From Chloroflexia bacterium (GTDB taxonomy: Bacteria > Chloroflexota > Chloroflexia > Thermomicrobiales > UBA6265), in NCBI GenBank assembly GCA_013696525.1, contig JACCYK010000616.1, forward strand, positions 1-6,089: a DNA stretch of 6,089 nucleotides, given 5' to 3'. The notes under the pieces were generated by a model. That model saw only the letters and a program-made list of their open reading frames with translations. It made no database searches and was not told the DNA's origin. The first letter of the stretch is position 1. Each line of letters starts with the position of its first letter. Of the stretch, positions 1 to 5,451 are shown in pieces. Both the position numbers and the translations under genes were made by a program.

Positions 1-81
1 ATCCCGGTATTGTTCGCCTTGCGCTAATACGTTCCTGGTTTGGCTTGAGACACCTCGTAGACTAGACAGCCGAGCTTGGGA

Positions 82-426
82 TCAACCGTGGATCGAGCGG
101 CTGTCGGCTGGCGCTTCATGGCGAGCCGCCAAACCGTAATCTCGTATCACCGCCGCGATCCTCAGTCGATAATCGGCAAAGATTTCCTGCCGGCCGAGGA
201 TTTGGGCTGCCCGATGGGGCTCAACCTGTCGCCAGGCGTGAACGGCTGCCTCGTCTCGCCAGAAGGAGAGGGACAGGATCTTGCCGGGGTCGGTGAGGCT
301 TTCAAATCGCTCGATTGAGATGAACCCGTCAATAGTGCCGAGCAGGGGCCGCAGCTCGGAAGCGAGATCGAGGTAGTCCTGGCGGCGACCTTTGTTCGGG
401 AAGACTTCGAACACAACGACAATCAC
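82..426 (-). CDS. ABM-fold (antibiotic biosynthesis monooxygenase family) protein
   Basis: A 114-residue protein of the dimeric alpha/beta ABM/YgiN-type fold. Characterised members are cofactor-free monooxygenases on quinol or polyketide-like substrates, or haem-degrading enzymes; the substrate here is unknown. The family pattern is visible: a short first strand (IVVVFEVFP, 2-10), a helix (about 15-29), the GFISIERFES strand (34-43), the strand ending in SFWRDEAAVHAW (54-65), then HRAAQ (71-75) and IFADYRLRIAAVIRDY (82-97), typical of one ABM subgroup. The start is GTG, chosen because a strong GGAGGGG ribosome-binding site lies 5 nt upstream. The ATG two bases earlier is followed at once by TGA, so it cannot be used. 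The gene lies 85 bp downstream of the P450 on the same strand with no clear terminator between them, so co-transcription is likely. The last 15 residues or so look like a disordered tail. Confidence 0.86.
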   Translation of the reverse strand: MIVVVFEVFPNKGRRQDYLDLASELRPLLGTIDGFISIERFESLTDPGKILSLSFWRDEAAVHAWRQVEPHRAAQILGRQEIFADYRLRIAAVIRDYGLAARHEAPADSRSIHG

Positions 427-511
427 ATCGTCCCCTCCGTGTCTCTACTTGGTCTCTACCTGCCTGGAAAGCTGGTCGTCGCGCGTAAGTCCAGGGTTCC
501 TGGCCTGAGCC

Positions 512-1693
512 TCATTTCGTGAACCCCAGGATCGGAACGCGGGCATTGGCCGAGGGTCGATAGACGACCGCTCCAGCGAGCGGACCGATGTCCAGCCCAG
601 AAGCGATGATCTGGTTGACGCCGATCGTGGCGATCGTCGACGCCAGTGCCGCGCCAGGGCAGGCATGCGGACCGGCGCCAAAGGTAAATAGACGCCGGTG
701 CGATCGCTGCACGGCGAATCGTTCCGGGTTTGGATTCGCCAGCGGATCGCGGTTCGCGGCAGCCAGCACGATCAGCACCATCTCGCCGGCGGTCACTGGC
801 TGACCGGCGATGGCGCCGTCCGTGGCGACGAAGCGACGCGTGTTTTGGATCGGTGAATCGAATCGCAAGACTTCGTGGACGAGCTGTCGCGTACGTTCCA
901 GATCGGAGGCGACCTGCTGGAGAAGTTCGGGCCGACTGGCCAGGGCCAAGAGTGTGTTGCCGATCAAACCCCCGGTTGCCTCGTAGGTTTGAGCGAGCAG
1001 CCCGACACCATTTGCGATGACAGCTTCCTCTGTATTGTCTTCAATGCTGGTCAGCGCATGGGCCAGGGAGTGGAGGGGGCCGTTTGGCAATTCCGACTCG
1101 CGGTCGTGACATGTCGCCCGGATCAAGGACGTCAGTTGAACCGCGGCATCCTTGCCGCGCTCGACCTGCTCCGGCGTACTCTTCGGCGTCAAGCAGCGGG
1201 TAAAGTCGTCCACCCACGGTACGATCTGGCCCAGGTGGGCATCGGCTATGCCAAGGAGGCTGCCAACGACATAAACCGGGAGCCCCATCGCGTAATTGGC
1301 GAATTTCCCTGGCGACGGGTCATCGTCTCGACCTGCCAAGAGCGTCGTTGCCCAACGCTGGATCGTCGTTTCGCTGTCCGGCTTGGTGACGGTATCGAGC
1401 GCGGTCGCGATCGCGGGCCTGAGCCGCTCGTGCTCGCGGCCGTCGGTCATCCGAACCAGACGACGAAACAGCTCGCCGGCCGGGGAACCCGAGAGCGACG
1501 GTGGAACCGGCTCCGCTACCGGACGCACCCGGCAATTCGGGTCGGTCAGGATCGCGGTCACGACCGCGGCGCTCGATACCACCCAGCACGCCAATTCTGT
1601 GTCGTAGTAGAGCGGACGCTCGGCTACCAGCCGTTCATAGTAGGGATACGGGTTTGGATGGGTAACCGCGGCAATTGGATGAGCAGGAGGCAT
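512..1693 (-). CDS. Cytochrome P450 (bacterial class I type)
   Basis: A soluble 393-residue haem-thiolate monooxygenase of normal bacterial length. Visible motifs are the C-helix HERLR (H88, R92), the K-helix ExxR as EVLR (E274-R277), and the haem loop FGAGPHACPG (338-347) with thiolate ligand C345. In the I-helix (about 230-250) the usual AGxETT is replaced by QTYEAT. The acid E238 is kept, but the next position, normally the proton-relay threonine, is A239, with T240 following. No ferredoxin or reductase gene is in the window, so electrons would come from partners encoded elsewhere. The start at 1693 has AAAGGA 5 nt upstream and matches where P450s of this type usually begin (PPAHPIAAVTHPNPYPYY). 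An in-frame upstream ATG at 1795 also has a good ribosome-binding site (AGGAG, 5 nt) and would add 34 proline-rich residues. The gene is divergent from the LysR gene and is followed by the ABM gene. The physiological reaction cannot be inferred. Confidence 0.94.
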   Translation of the reverse strand: MPPAHPIAAVTHPNPYPYYERLVAERPLYYDTELACWVVSSAAVVTAILTDPNCRVRPVAEPVPPSLSGSPAGELFRRLVRMTDGREHERLRPAIATALDTVTKPDSETTIQRWATTLLAGRDDDPSPGKFANYAMGLPVYVVGSLLGIADAHLGQIVPWVDDFTRCLTPKSTPEQVERGKDAAVQLTSLIRATCHDRESELPNGPLHSLAHALTSIEDNTEEAVIANGVGLLAQTYEATGGLIGNTLLALASRPELLQQVASDLERTRQLVHEVLRFDSPIQNTRRFVATDGAIAGQPVTAGEMVLIVLAAANRDPLANPNPERFAVQRSHRRLFTFGAGPHACPGAALASTIATIGVNQIIASGLDIGPLAGAVVYRPSANARVPILGFTK

Positions 1694-1795
1694 CGTGGTC
1701 CTTTGATGTTCGCTGGCGGCGGTCGGGGGCGGTGATGGTTGAACGTTTGGCTGGCGTGGCAGCACAATCAAGCGGGGACGAGAGCTGCCGATCAT
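1694..1795 (-). other. Possible N-terminal extension of the P450 (alternative start at 1795)
   Basis: An in-frame, stop-free 34-codon extension of the P450 begins at an ATG with AGGAG exactly 5 nt upstream. The encoded stretch is rich in Pro, Ser and Arg, with no membrane segment or signal peptide. The predicted promoter has its -10 at 1811-1816, so transcripts starting near 1804 would include this ATG with only a very short leader. Either this is the true start, giving a 427-residue protein with a disordered N-terminus, or it is 5' leader. Homology to the usual P450 N-terminus favours the start at 1693, but the sequence does not settle it. Confidence 0.4.
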
Positions 1796-1810
1796 GCCGG
1801 CTCCTGATCC

Positions 1811-1839
1811 AATCTATTGGCATCGTTGCAATGCGTCAA
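1811..1839 (-). promoter_or_regulatory. Sigma70-like promoter of the P450-ABM operon
   Basis: Reading on the minus strand, a -35 box TTGACG (1839-1834, 5/6 to consensus) is separated by exactly 17 nt from a -10 box TAGATT (1816-1811, 4/6). Transcription would start near 1804 and run into the P450. The spacer is almost filled by an inverted repeat (1816-1832), so a bound regulator would sit between or over the core elements. Confidence 0.6.
1816..1832. promoter_or_regulatory. LysR-box-like dyad, ATTG-N9-CAAT (T-N11-A)
   Basis: An inverted repeat with 4-bp arms ATTG/CAAT around 9 nt contains the T-N11-A core expected of LysR-type binding sites. It lies within the spacer of the predicted P450 promoter, in the gap between the divergent LysR and P450 genes. 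It overlaps a second small perfect dyad, CCAAT-CT-ATTGG (1809-1820). The position suggests a regulator touching RNA polymerase at the promoter. Binding by the adjacent LysR is inferred. Confidence 0.45.
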
Positions 1840-1861
1840 ACACATAGAACCAATTCCGCCC

Positions 1862-1876
1862 ATCAGCTAAACTGAT
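1862..1876. promoter_or_regulatory. LysR-box-like dyad ATCAG-N5-CTGAT next to the lysR-type start codon
   Basis: A perfect 5-bp inverted repeat with a 5-nt spacer fits T-N11-A (T1863, A1875). It ends 3 bp before the LysR-type start codon and lies 22 bp upstream of the -35 box of the P450 promoter. In typical LysR systems the higher-affinity recognition site lies upstream of the regulated promoter and overlaps the regulator's own promoter or start, giving autorepression. This dyad is in that place. Confidence 0.5.
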
Positions 1877-1879
1877 CAT

Positions 1880-2797
1880 ATGGAACTGATCGAGGTCGAA
1901 GCGTTCATCATGATCGCTCGGACTGGCGGCTTCACCGCTGCCGCCAGGGCGTTGCACTTGTCTCAGCCGGCGGTTAGCCGCCGAATCGAGTTGCTCGAAC
2001 GCGAGGTCGGGGCGCCGCTCTTCGATCGCTTGCGGGGCGGTGTCCGGCTGACCGCGGCCGGTGATATCTTCCTGCCGTATGCCGAGCAAATGTTGACGGC
2101 GGCTCGCGATGCCGCCATCGCGATTCGGGCCGTTCAATTGGGAACCGAGGGAACGGTTTCGCTGGCGTTGGTCGGCACGTTGGCCAGTACCGATCTAACC
2201 GGGCGGTTGCGAACCTTTCGGGAAACGAACCCCGGGGTGCGACTCGTTCTGCGGACAGCCCGCAGCGTGGAAGTGAGCGACCTGGTCCGCCAGGGCGAGG
2301 TGTCGCTTGGACTGCGCTACTTCACCGACAGCTCGTCGGGGCTGGTCTGCACCCTGGTCCATGACGAAGCGCTCTCGGTCGTGTGCGCCGTCCATTCACC
2401 GCTTGGCAGGATCGGAGACGCAACGGTCGCGGATTTGTCCGGCGTCCCCTGGCTTGGCTTCGCCGCCAGCGGGGGCCACTCGGGCGAACCGTTTGCCCGG
2501 ATCCTGGAACGACAACTGATCCGACTGGGGCTGGACGAGGCCGAAATTGTGGCGGTAGACAGCCTGACGGCACAGAAGCGCCTGATCGAGGCGGACTTCG
2601 GCGTCGGGCTGCTGCCAACGAGCAGTATTGAGGAGGAGCTGCGGGCGGGAACGCTGCGGGTCTTGCCAATCAGCGGGATGGAAGCGTCGGCGCCCGTCTA
2701 CGTATTGCATCGTCGAAATGGTTTTTTAGGACCGGCCGCGCGTCAATTGCTGGTGACGCTGGGCGGCAACCCGCCAACCGAACCAAGAGGTGGATGA
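1880..2797 (+). CDS. LysR-family transcriptional regulator
   Basis: A 305-residue DNA-binding regulator of normal LysR length. Residues 1-60 are the winged helix-turn-helix, with the family signature GGFTAAARALHLSQPAVSRR (16-35) followed by LLEREVGAPLFDR (38-50). A linker helix follows (about 63-88), then the periplasmic-binding-protein-like effector domain (about 91-295). The latter includes the conserved C-terminal pattern EADFGVGLLP (237-246) and LRAGTLRVLP (254-263). The start is well placed because the helix-turn-helix begins at its normal distance from residue 1, yet no Shine-Dalgarno sequence is visible before it, only a perfect dyad. Translation may therefore be weak or leaderless. 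The gene is divergent from the P450, which it probably controls, with small-molecule induction expected. The effector is unknown. Confidence 0.96.
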   Translation: MELIEVEAFIMIARTGGFTAAARALHLSQPAVSRRIELLEREVGAPLFDRLRGGVRLTAAGDIFLPYAEQMLTAARDAAIAIRAVQLGTEGTVSLALVGTLASTDLTGRLRTFRETNPGVRLVLRTARSVEVSDLVRQGEVSLGLRYFTDSSSGLVCTLVHDEALSVVCAVHSPLGRIGDATVADLSGVPWLGFAASGGHSGEPFARILERQLIRLGLDEAEIVAVDSLTAQKRLIEADFGVGLLPTSSIEEELRAGTLRVLPISGMEASAPVYVLHRRNGFLGPAARQLLVTLGGNPPTEPRGG

Positions 2798-2917
2798 CCG
2801 GGACGCAAGCACCGCTCGGCCCGAAGCGACATATCCCATATTAGCCAATTCAATACCCAACAACAACGATACGTATGCTATCTTCGTGAAAACGCTCCAC
2901 CAGGAGGATTTGGAACC

Positions 2918-3292
2918 ATGGATATGAAGTTAGAGTTGGTGGCTGTGCCCGTGTCAGATGTCGATCGCGCTAAGGCGTTCTACACGGACAACCTCGACTT
3001 CAACGCTGACCACGATCACCAGGTCACCGACGAGCTTCGATTCGTCCAACTGACGCCGCCGGGATCGGCCTGCTCGATAGCGATTGGAACCGGCCTGTCC
3101 GACATGGCGCTGGGATCGCTCAAGGGGTTGCAGATGGTAGTCGCGGACATTCAGGAGGCGCGCGACGACCTGCTCCGGCGTGGCGCCGAGGTGAGTGAGG
3201 TCGACGTCCAGCCGTGGGGCTCATTTGTTTACTTTAGCGATCCCGACGGGAATACTTGGTCGCTACAGCAACTGGCTCAACGGAACTTGTAA
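2918..3292 (+). CDS. VOC-superfamily (glyoxalase/bleomycin-resistance fold) protein
   Basis: A 124-residue single-domain protein with two beta-alpha-beta-beta-beta modules. The first begins LELVAVPVSDVDRAKAFYTD (5-24). The second begins near residue 70 (LQMVVADIQEARDDLLRRGA) and ends in the hallmark FSDPDGNTWSLQQ (106-118). Family members include glyoxalases, ring-cleaving dioxygenases and antibiotic-binding proteins. By my alignment from memory, the usual metal-ligand positions are occupied by L7, L71 and S115, so a metal-independent or binding role is more likely than glyoxalase I activity. An AGGAGG ribosome-binding site lies 10 nt before the chosen ATG; a second ATG two codons later is also possible. 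The gene stands alone, 120 bp after the LysR gene on the same strand, behind an AT-rich stretch (about 2831-2885) that may hold its own promoter. Confidence 0.92.
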   Translation: MDMKLELVAVPVSDVDRAKAFYTDNLDFNADHDHQVTDELRFVQLTPPGSACSIAIGTGLSDMALGSLKGLQMVVADIQEARDDLLRRGAEVSEVDVQPWGSFVYFSDPDGNTWSLQQLAQRNL

Positions 3293-3442
3293 TCACGAGC
3301 AGACAGTCGTCGAACCGCTGTTGATACATGTCTGAGCGCGGGGCATCCAGTATCGTTCGGATGGGTTAAGACTTGACCCTCTGTTTCTTTTGCGCGCAAT
3401 GGGGATTATCCGCAATTATATACTCCGGACGAGGACGACCGG

Positions 3443-3922
3443 CTAGACGACTTCCATCGCGTACTCCCACTCCTGGGGGTCGCCGTCGGGCAGGCCGGGG
3501 AGGCCGAGGCGTTGCAGGATGTGCAGGACCTCGCCGCGGTGCCGCTCGTTGTGCAGGGCGACATTCAGGATCGTGCCGCCGAAGGTCTTGGGCCAGCCGT
3601 ACCAGTCGATGAAAGTCTCGGCCAACCGACCCTCGTCGTGTATCCGGCGAGCGAGGGCCGCGAAGGCCGCGTAGGAGCGCTCGTGCTCGTCGATCAGCAC
3701 GGCCAGCGGGCGGTCGTCCTCCCGCATCTCGTCCGGCTGCCCGGCCATTGCCGCGGTCCAGAACCCGACGGCGGAGATCATATGCCCGAACGTCGCCCGC
3801 AGCGTCCGGTGTCCGATGTCGAAGGGTTGGTCGAGTTGCTCGCCGGTCAACCCCCGGCTTAGCTCCAGGAAACGAGCCGTCGTCCACCGATCGTGCCCCA
3901 ACATCCGATCGAGCAGATCCAT
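3443..3922 (-). CDS. DinB/YfiT-family putative metal-dependent protein
   Basis: A 159-residue four-helix-bundle protein of the DinB-like superfamily (related to YfiT and bacillithiol- or mycothiol-dependent transferases; not the DNA polymerase DinB). The start MDLLDRMLGHDRWTTARFLE is typical of the family. The divalent-metal triad appears complete: H47 in TFGHMISA and the H124-x3-H128 pair in NVALHNERHRGEV. Family members often transfer thiol cofactors to reactive small molecules, but the thiol and substrate here are unknown. The start at 3922 was chosen over the longer open frame (to 4144) because it matches the family N-terminus and has GGAG 8 nt upstream; the upstream residues look like translated non-coding sequence. 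The gene converges on the VOC gene with a 150-bp gap and is divergent from the Tat-exported gene at 4168. Confidence 0.9.
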   Translation of the reverse strand: MDLLDRMLGHDRWTTARFLELSRGLTGEQLDQPFDIGHRTLRATFGHMISAVGFWTAAMAGQPDEMREDDRPLAVLIDEHERSYAAFAALARRIHDEGRLAETFIDWYGWPKTFGGTILNVALHNERHRGEVLHILQRLGLPGLPDGDPQEWEYAMEVV

Positions 3923-4050
3923 CCGGAAAACTCCACTCGCAACGCCTACCCAAGGACAAGACCAAAACAGGCTTCTTCGCCAAGTATCGCACCGCCGCGG
4001 CCTGGATGCTGGTACCAGGAACCACACCGCCGCCGCCTCGCCTCGTGTGC

Positions 4051-4078
4051 TTGACGTGGCCACCACCCGCCGTAGAAT
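4051..4078 (+). promoter_or_regulatory. Sigma70-like promoter for the Tat-exported GTW protein
   Basis: A -35 box TTGACG (4051-4056, 5/6) and a -10 box TAGAAT (4073-4078, 5/6) are separated by 16 nt. Transcription would start near 4085, leaving a leader of about 80 nt before the ATG at 4168. It lies in the 245-bp divergent gap (3923-4167) upstream of the DinB gene. I found no convincing promoter for DinB there; the only other structure is a 10-bp palindrome CTGGTACCAG at 4009-4018. Confidence 0.6.
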
Positions 4079-4167
4079 GCAGTGGCACGCCATCGCCGCA
4101 TCCAATGTTCGCTCGCATGGTGCGGTCGGTCTTTGGTTGCGCACGAAGTCAGGAGGGTCAGTCCATC

Positions 4168-4734
4168 ATGCACGACGATTCCACCCGCTCTGCATCCACG
4201 GTGTCCCGCCGCGCGGCGCTCGCTGGTCTCGGCGCCGGCGGCGTCGGTCTCGCCTTGGCCACCACCGCTCGTCACGCTTCCGCTCAGGACGCCACCCCCA
4301 CCGCCATGGCCGGACACCCGATCGTCGGGACGTGGATCATCGATCGAGATGTAGCGGCCACGACCGAGGTGCCGGTGGTCGTGGTGTTCACGGCCGACGG
4401 CGGCTTTATCGACCCCGGTCAAGGGGTGGCTGGCGTGTGGGAAGCCACCGGTCCCCGGTCAGCGGCGATGACCATCATCCCGTTCGTCGAACGAGGAGCC
4501 GGGGGGTACTCGGTCGTCCGCGCCACCTGGGAAGTCGAGGAGGGCGGCGACTCCATGAGCGGCCCCGCCTCTGTCACGGTCGTCACTCCTGACGGCATGG
4601 TAGTCACGGAGATCCAGCTCAGCTCGCGCGCCACCCGTCTTCGGGTTGACCCGATCGAGAACGGCGGGACCGCGCTGGCCGGGTTCCCAACCTGGACCCC
4701 AGCGCCACCCGCGGCCGCCACGCCGACGCCGTAA
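4168..4734 (+). CDS. Tat-exported protein with a lipocalin-like GTW domain, function unknown
   Basis: A 188-residue secreted protein. The N-terminus is a twin-arginine signal: SRRAAL (13-18), a hydrophobic core LAGLGAGGVGLALATT (18-33), and a likely cleavage site ASA/QD after residue 39. The mature part starts with a short Thr/Pro/Ala linker, then HPIVGTWIIDRD. The GTW here, followed by alternating beta-strand-like segments (VPVVVVFTADGG, GVAGVWEATG, YSVVRATWEVE, SVTVVTPDGMVV), resembles calycin/lipocalin-like beta barrels, which bind small hydrophobic ligands. This is a fold guess only. The C-terminus is a proline-rich tail (PTWTPAPPAAATPTP). The start was chosen because it gives the complete Tat signal and has AGGAGGG 10 nt upstream. 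It has its own promoter at 4051 and a hairpin 22 nt after the stop, so it is probably monocistronic. There are no cysteines in the mature part. Confidence 0.82.
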   Translation: MHDDSTRSASTVSRRAALAGLGAGGVGLALATTARHASAQDATPTAMAGHPIVGTWIIDRDVAATTEVPVVVVFTADGGFIDPGQGVAGVWEATGPRSAAMTIIPFVERGAGGYSVVRATWEVEEGGDSMSGPASVTVVTPDGMVVTEIQLSSRATRLRVDPIENGGTALAGFPTWTPAPPAAATPTP

Positions 4735-4755
4735 TCCCCGGCGCGACCGACCGCG

Positions 4756-4787
4756 GCGACGGGCCGGGAAATATCCCGGCCCGTCGT
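4756..4787 (+). terminator. Strong GC-rich hairpin, probable terminator
   Basis: A perfect 13-bp stem (CGACGGGCCGGGA at 4757-4769 pairing with 4774-4786) has an AATA loop, with one extra G-U pair at the base. It begins about 22 nt after the stop codon of the Tat-exported GTW protein. No T-run follows, so it may be a U-tract-independent terminator or an mRNA 3'-end stabiliser. It could attenuate read-through into the DsrE gene downstream. Confidence 0.6.
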
Positions 4788-4836
4788 GCTGTCCGACCGC
4801 CGCCCGCGACACAACGTCTCGGATTCCGTACCGTTC

Positions 4837-4861
4837 CGAGGCGGCGTGCCATGGCGCCTCG
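4837..4861. repeat. Inverted repeat CGAGGCG-N11-CGCCTCG
   Basis: Perfect 7-bp arms flank an 11-nt spacer, 87 bp upstream of the start codon of the Tat-exported DsrE gene. Apart from the 4756 hairpin it is the only clear structure in the 213-bp gap 4735-4947. It could be an operator or a leader hairpin for the DsrE gene. I could not identify a good -35/-10 pair here. Confidence 0.35.
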
Positions 4862-4947
4862 AAGCGGATACGACTCCGGTCGCGCAACGAGAATGGTGGA
4901 ACTCGCGTCACGGCCTTTACGCCAGACTTGGAGGGAGCGATCAGGCC

Positions 4948-5436
4948 ATGCCACTTCGACATGAGGTGTCCAACGACACGCGACTATCGCGCCGGGGTGC
5001 GTTGACGCTTGCCGCCACGGCGGCGGCTGGAGCCGCGGCCTTCGGCGTCGATCGCGGCTTGGCCCAGGAGCAATCCGCTACTCCGGCGGCGGACACGGTG
5101 CCGCCGGACTTTAAGGTCGTGTTGCATGCTGCGGAGGCCGATCACTGGCTCTACGTGCAATCGAACTTCGACAATCTCCAGCACGAATGGCCGGAGGCGC
5201 GGCTACGGGTCGTTGTCGATGGCAACGCGGTGAACTCGCTATTGGACCACAGCGACTTGACTACGGCGTTGGAAACCGCCATCGCGGGCGGACTTGAGCT
5301 GTATATCTGTCCGAACGCGCTCCACGAGCATGGCATCGCCGAGGCCGAGATCCCGCTGGCGGCGAATTTCTCGCTGGGCGGCGTCGTTGCCCTGGTGCTA
5401 GCCCACCAGGATGGGTATGTTTATGTCAAGCCGTAA
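4948..5436 (+). CDS. Tat-exported DsrE-family protein
   Basis: A 162-residue protein with a twin-arginine signal (LSRRGALTL, 13-21; Ala-rich core 22-33; likely cleavage after A39 in GLA/QEQ), a short linker (SATPAADTVPPD) and a DsrE-like domain from about residue 54. The domain starts FKVVLHAAEADHW and ends with the family pattern LELYICPNALHEHGI (116-130) and GVVALVLAHQDGYVYVKP (145-162). C121 is the conserved cysteine and the only one in the protein. DsrE proteins handle sulfur, commonly by persulfide carriage on this cysteine, usually in the cytoplasm; here the site would be outside the membrane. The start was chosen for the intact Tat n-region and a GGGAG ribosome-binding site 10 nt upstream. 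The open frame upstream to 4786 lacks family features. The gene lies downstream of another Tat-exported gene and converges on the VWA gene with 15 bp between stop codons. Confidence 0.86.
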   Translation: MPLRHEVSNDTRLSRRGALTLAATAAAGAAAFGVDRGLAQEQSATPAADTVPPDFKVVLHAAEADHWLYVQSNFDNLQHEWPEARLRVVVDGNAVNSLLDHSDLTTALETAIAGGLELYICPNALHEHGIAEAEIPLAANFSLGGVVALVLAHQDGYVYVKP

Positions 5437-5451
5437 CCTAGCCCGGCGCTG

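Noticed and set aside
1..81. Region downstream of the ABM gene
   Set aside because: I looked for a terminator or another gene end and saw no clear hairpin, RNA gene or coding frame.
441..459. Direct repeat GTCTCTAC-N3-GTCTCTAC upstream of the ABM gene
   Set aside because: Only two 8-bp copies with 11-bp period; could be a binding site but nothing else supports it.
491..503. Small dyad CCAGG-GTT-CCTGG between P450 and ABM
   Set aside because: The stem is only 5 bp with no T-run, too weak to call a terminator between the two genes.
875..1735. Long 286-codon plus-strand open frame opposite the P450
   Set aside because: It is antisense to an unmistakable P450, has no recognisable domain and is rich in Arg/Gly as expected for a high-GC shadow frame.
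2813..2828. Possible hairpin after the LysR stop (CGCTCG...CGAAGCG)
   Set aside because: It needs a bulge and a 3-nt loop and lacks a T-run; not a convincing terminator.
3390..3416. Palindrome TTGCGCGCAA and repeated CGCAAT in the VOC-DinB convergent gap
   Set aside because: Short motifs in an AT-richer gap, with no hairpin plus T-run structure; likely chance.
3366..4118. 250-codon minus-strand open frame overlapping DinB
   Set aside because: It lies in another frame of the DinB gene, with low-complexity Arg/Pro/Ala content and no family features.
3923..4144. N-terminal extension of DinB to 4144
   Set aside because: It has no similarity to family N-termini and covers the promoter region of the divergent gene; the start at 3922 fits the family and has GGAG 8 nt upstream.
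3748..4167. Upstream extension of the Tat-exported GTW protein to 3748
   Set aside because: It would bury the Tat signal inside the protein, overlap DinB and precede the promoter at 4051; the start at 4168 has a good ribosome-binding site.
4786..4947. Upstream extension of the DsrE protein
   Set aside because: It would place 54 unrelated residues before the Tat n-region and begin inside the terminator hairpin; the start at 4948 has its own ribosome-binding site.
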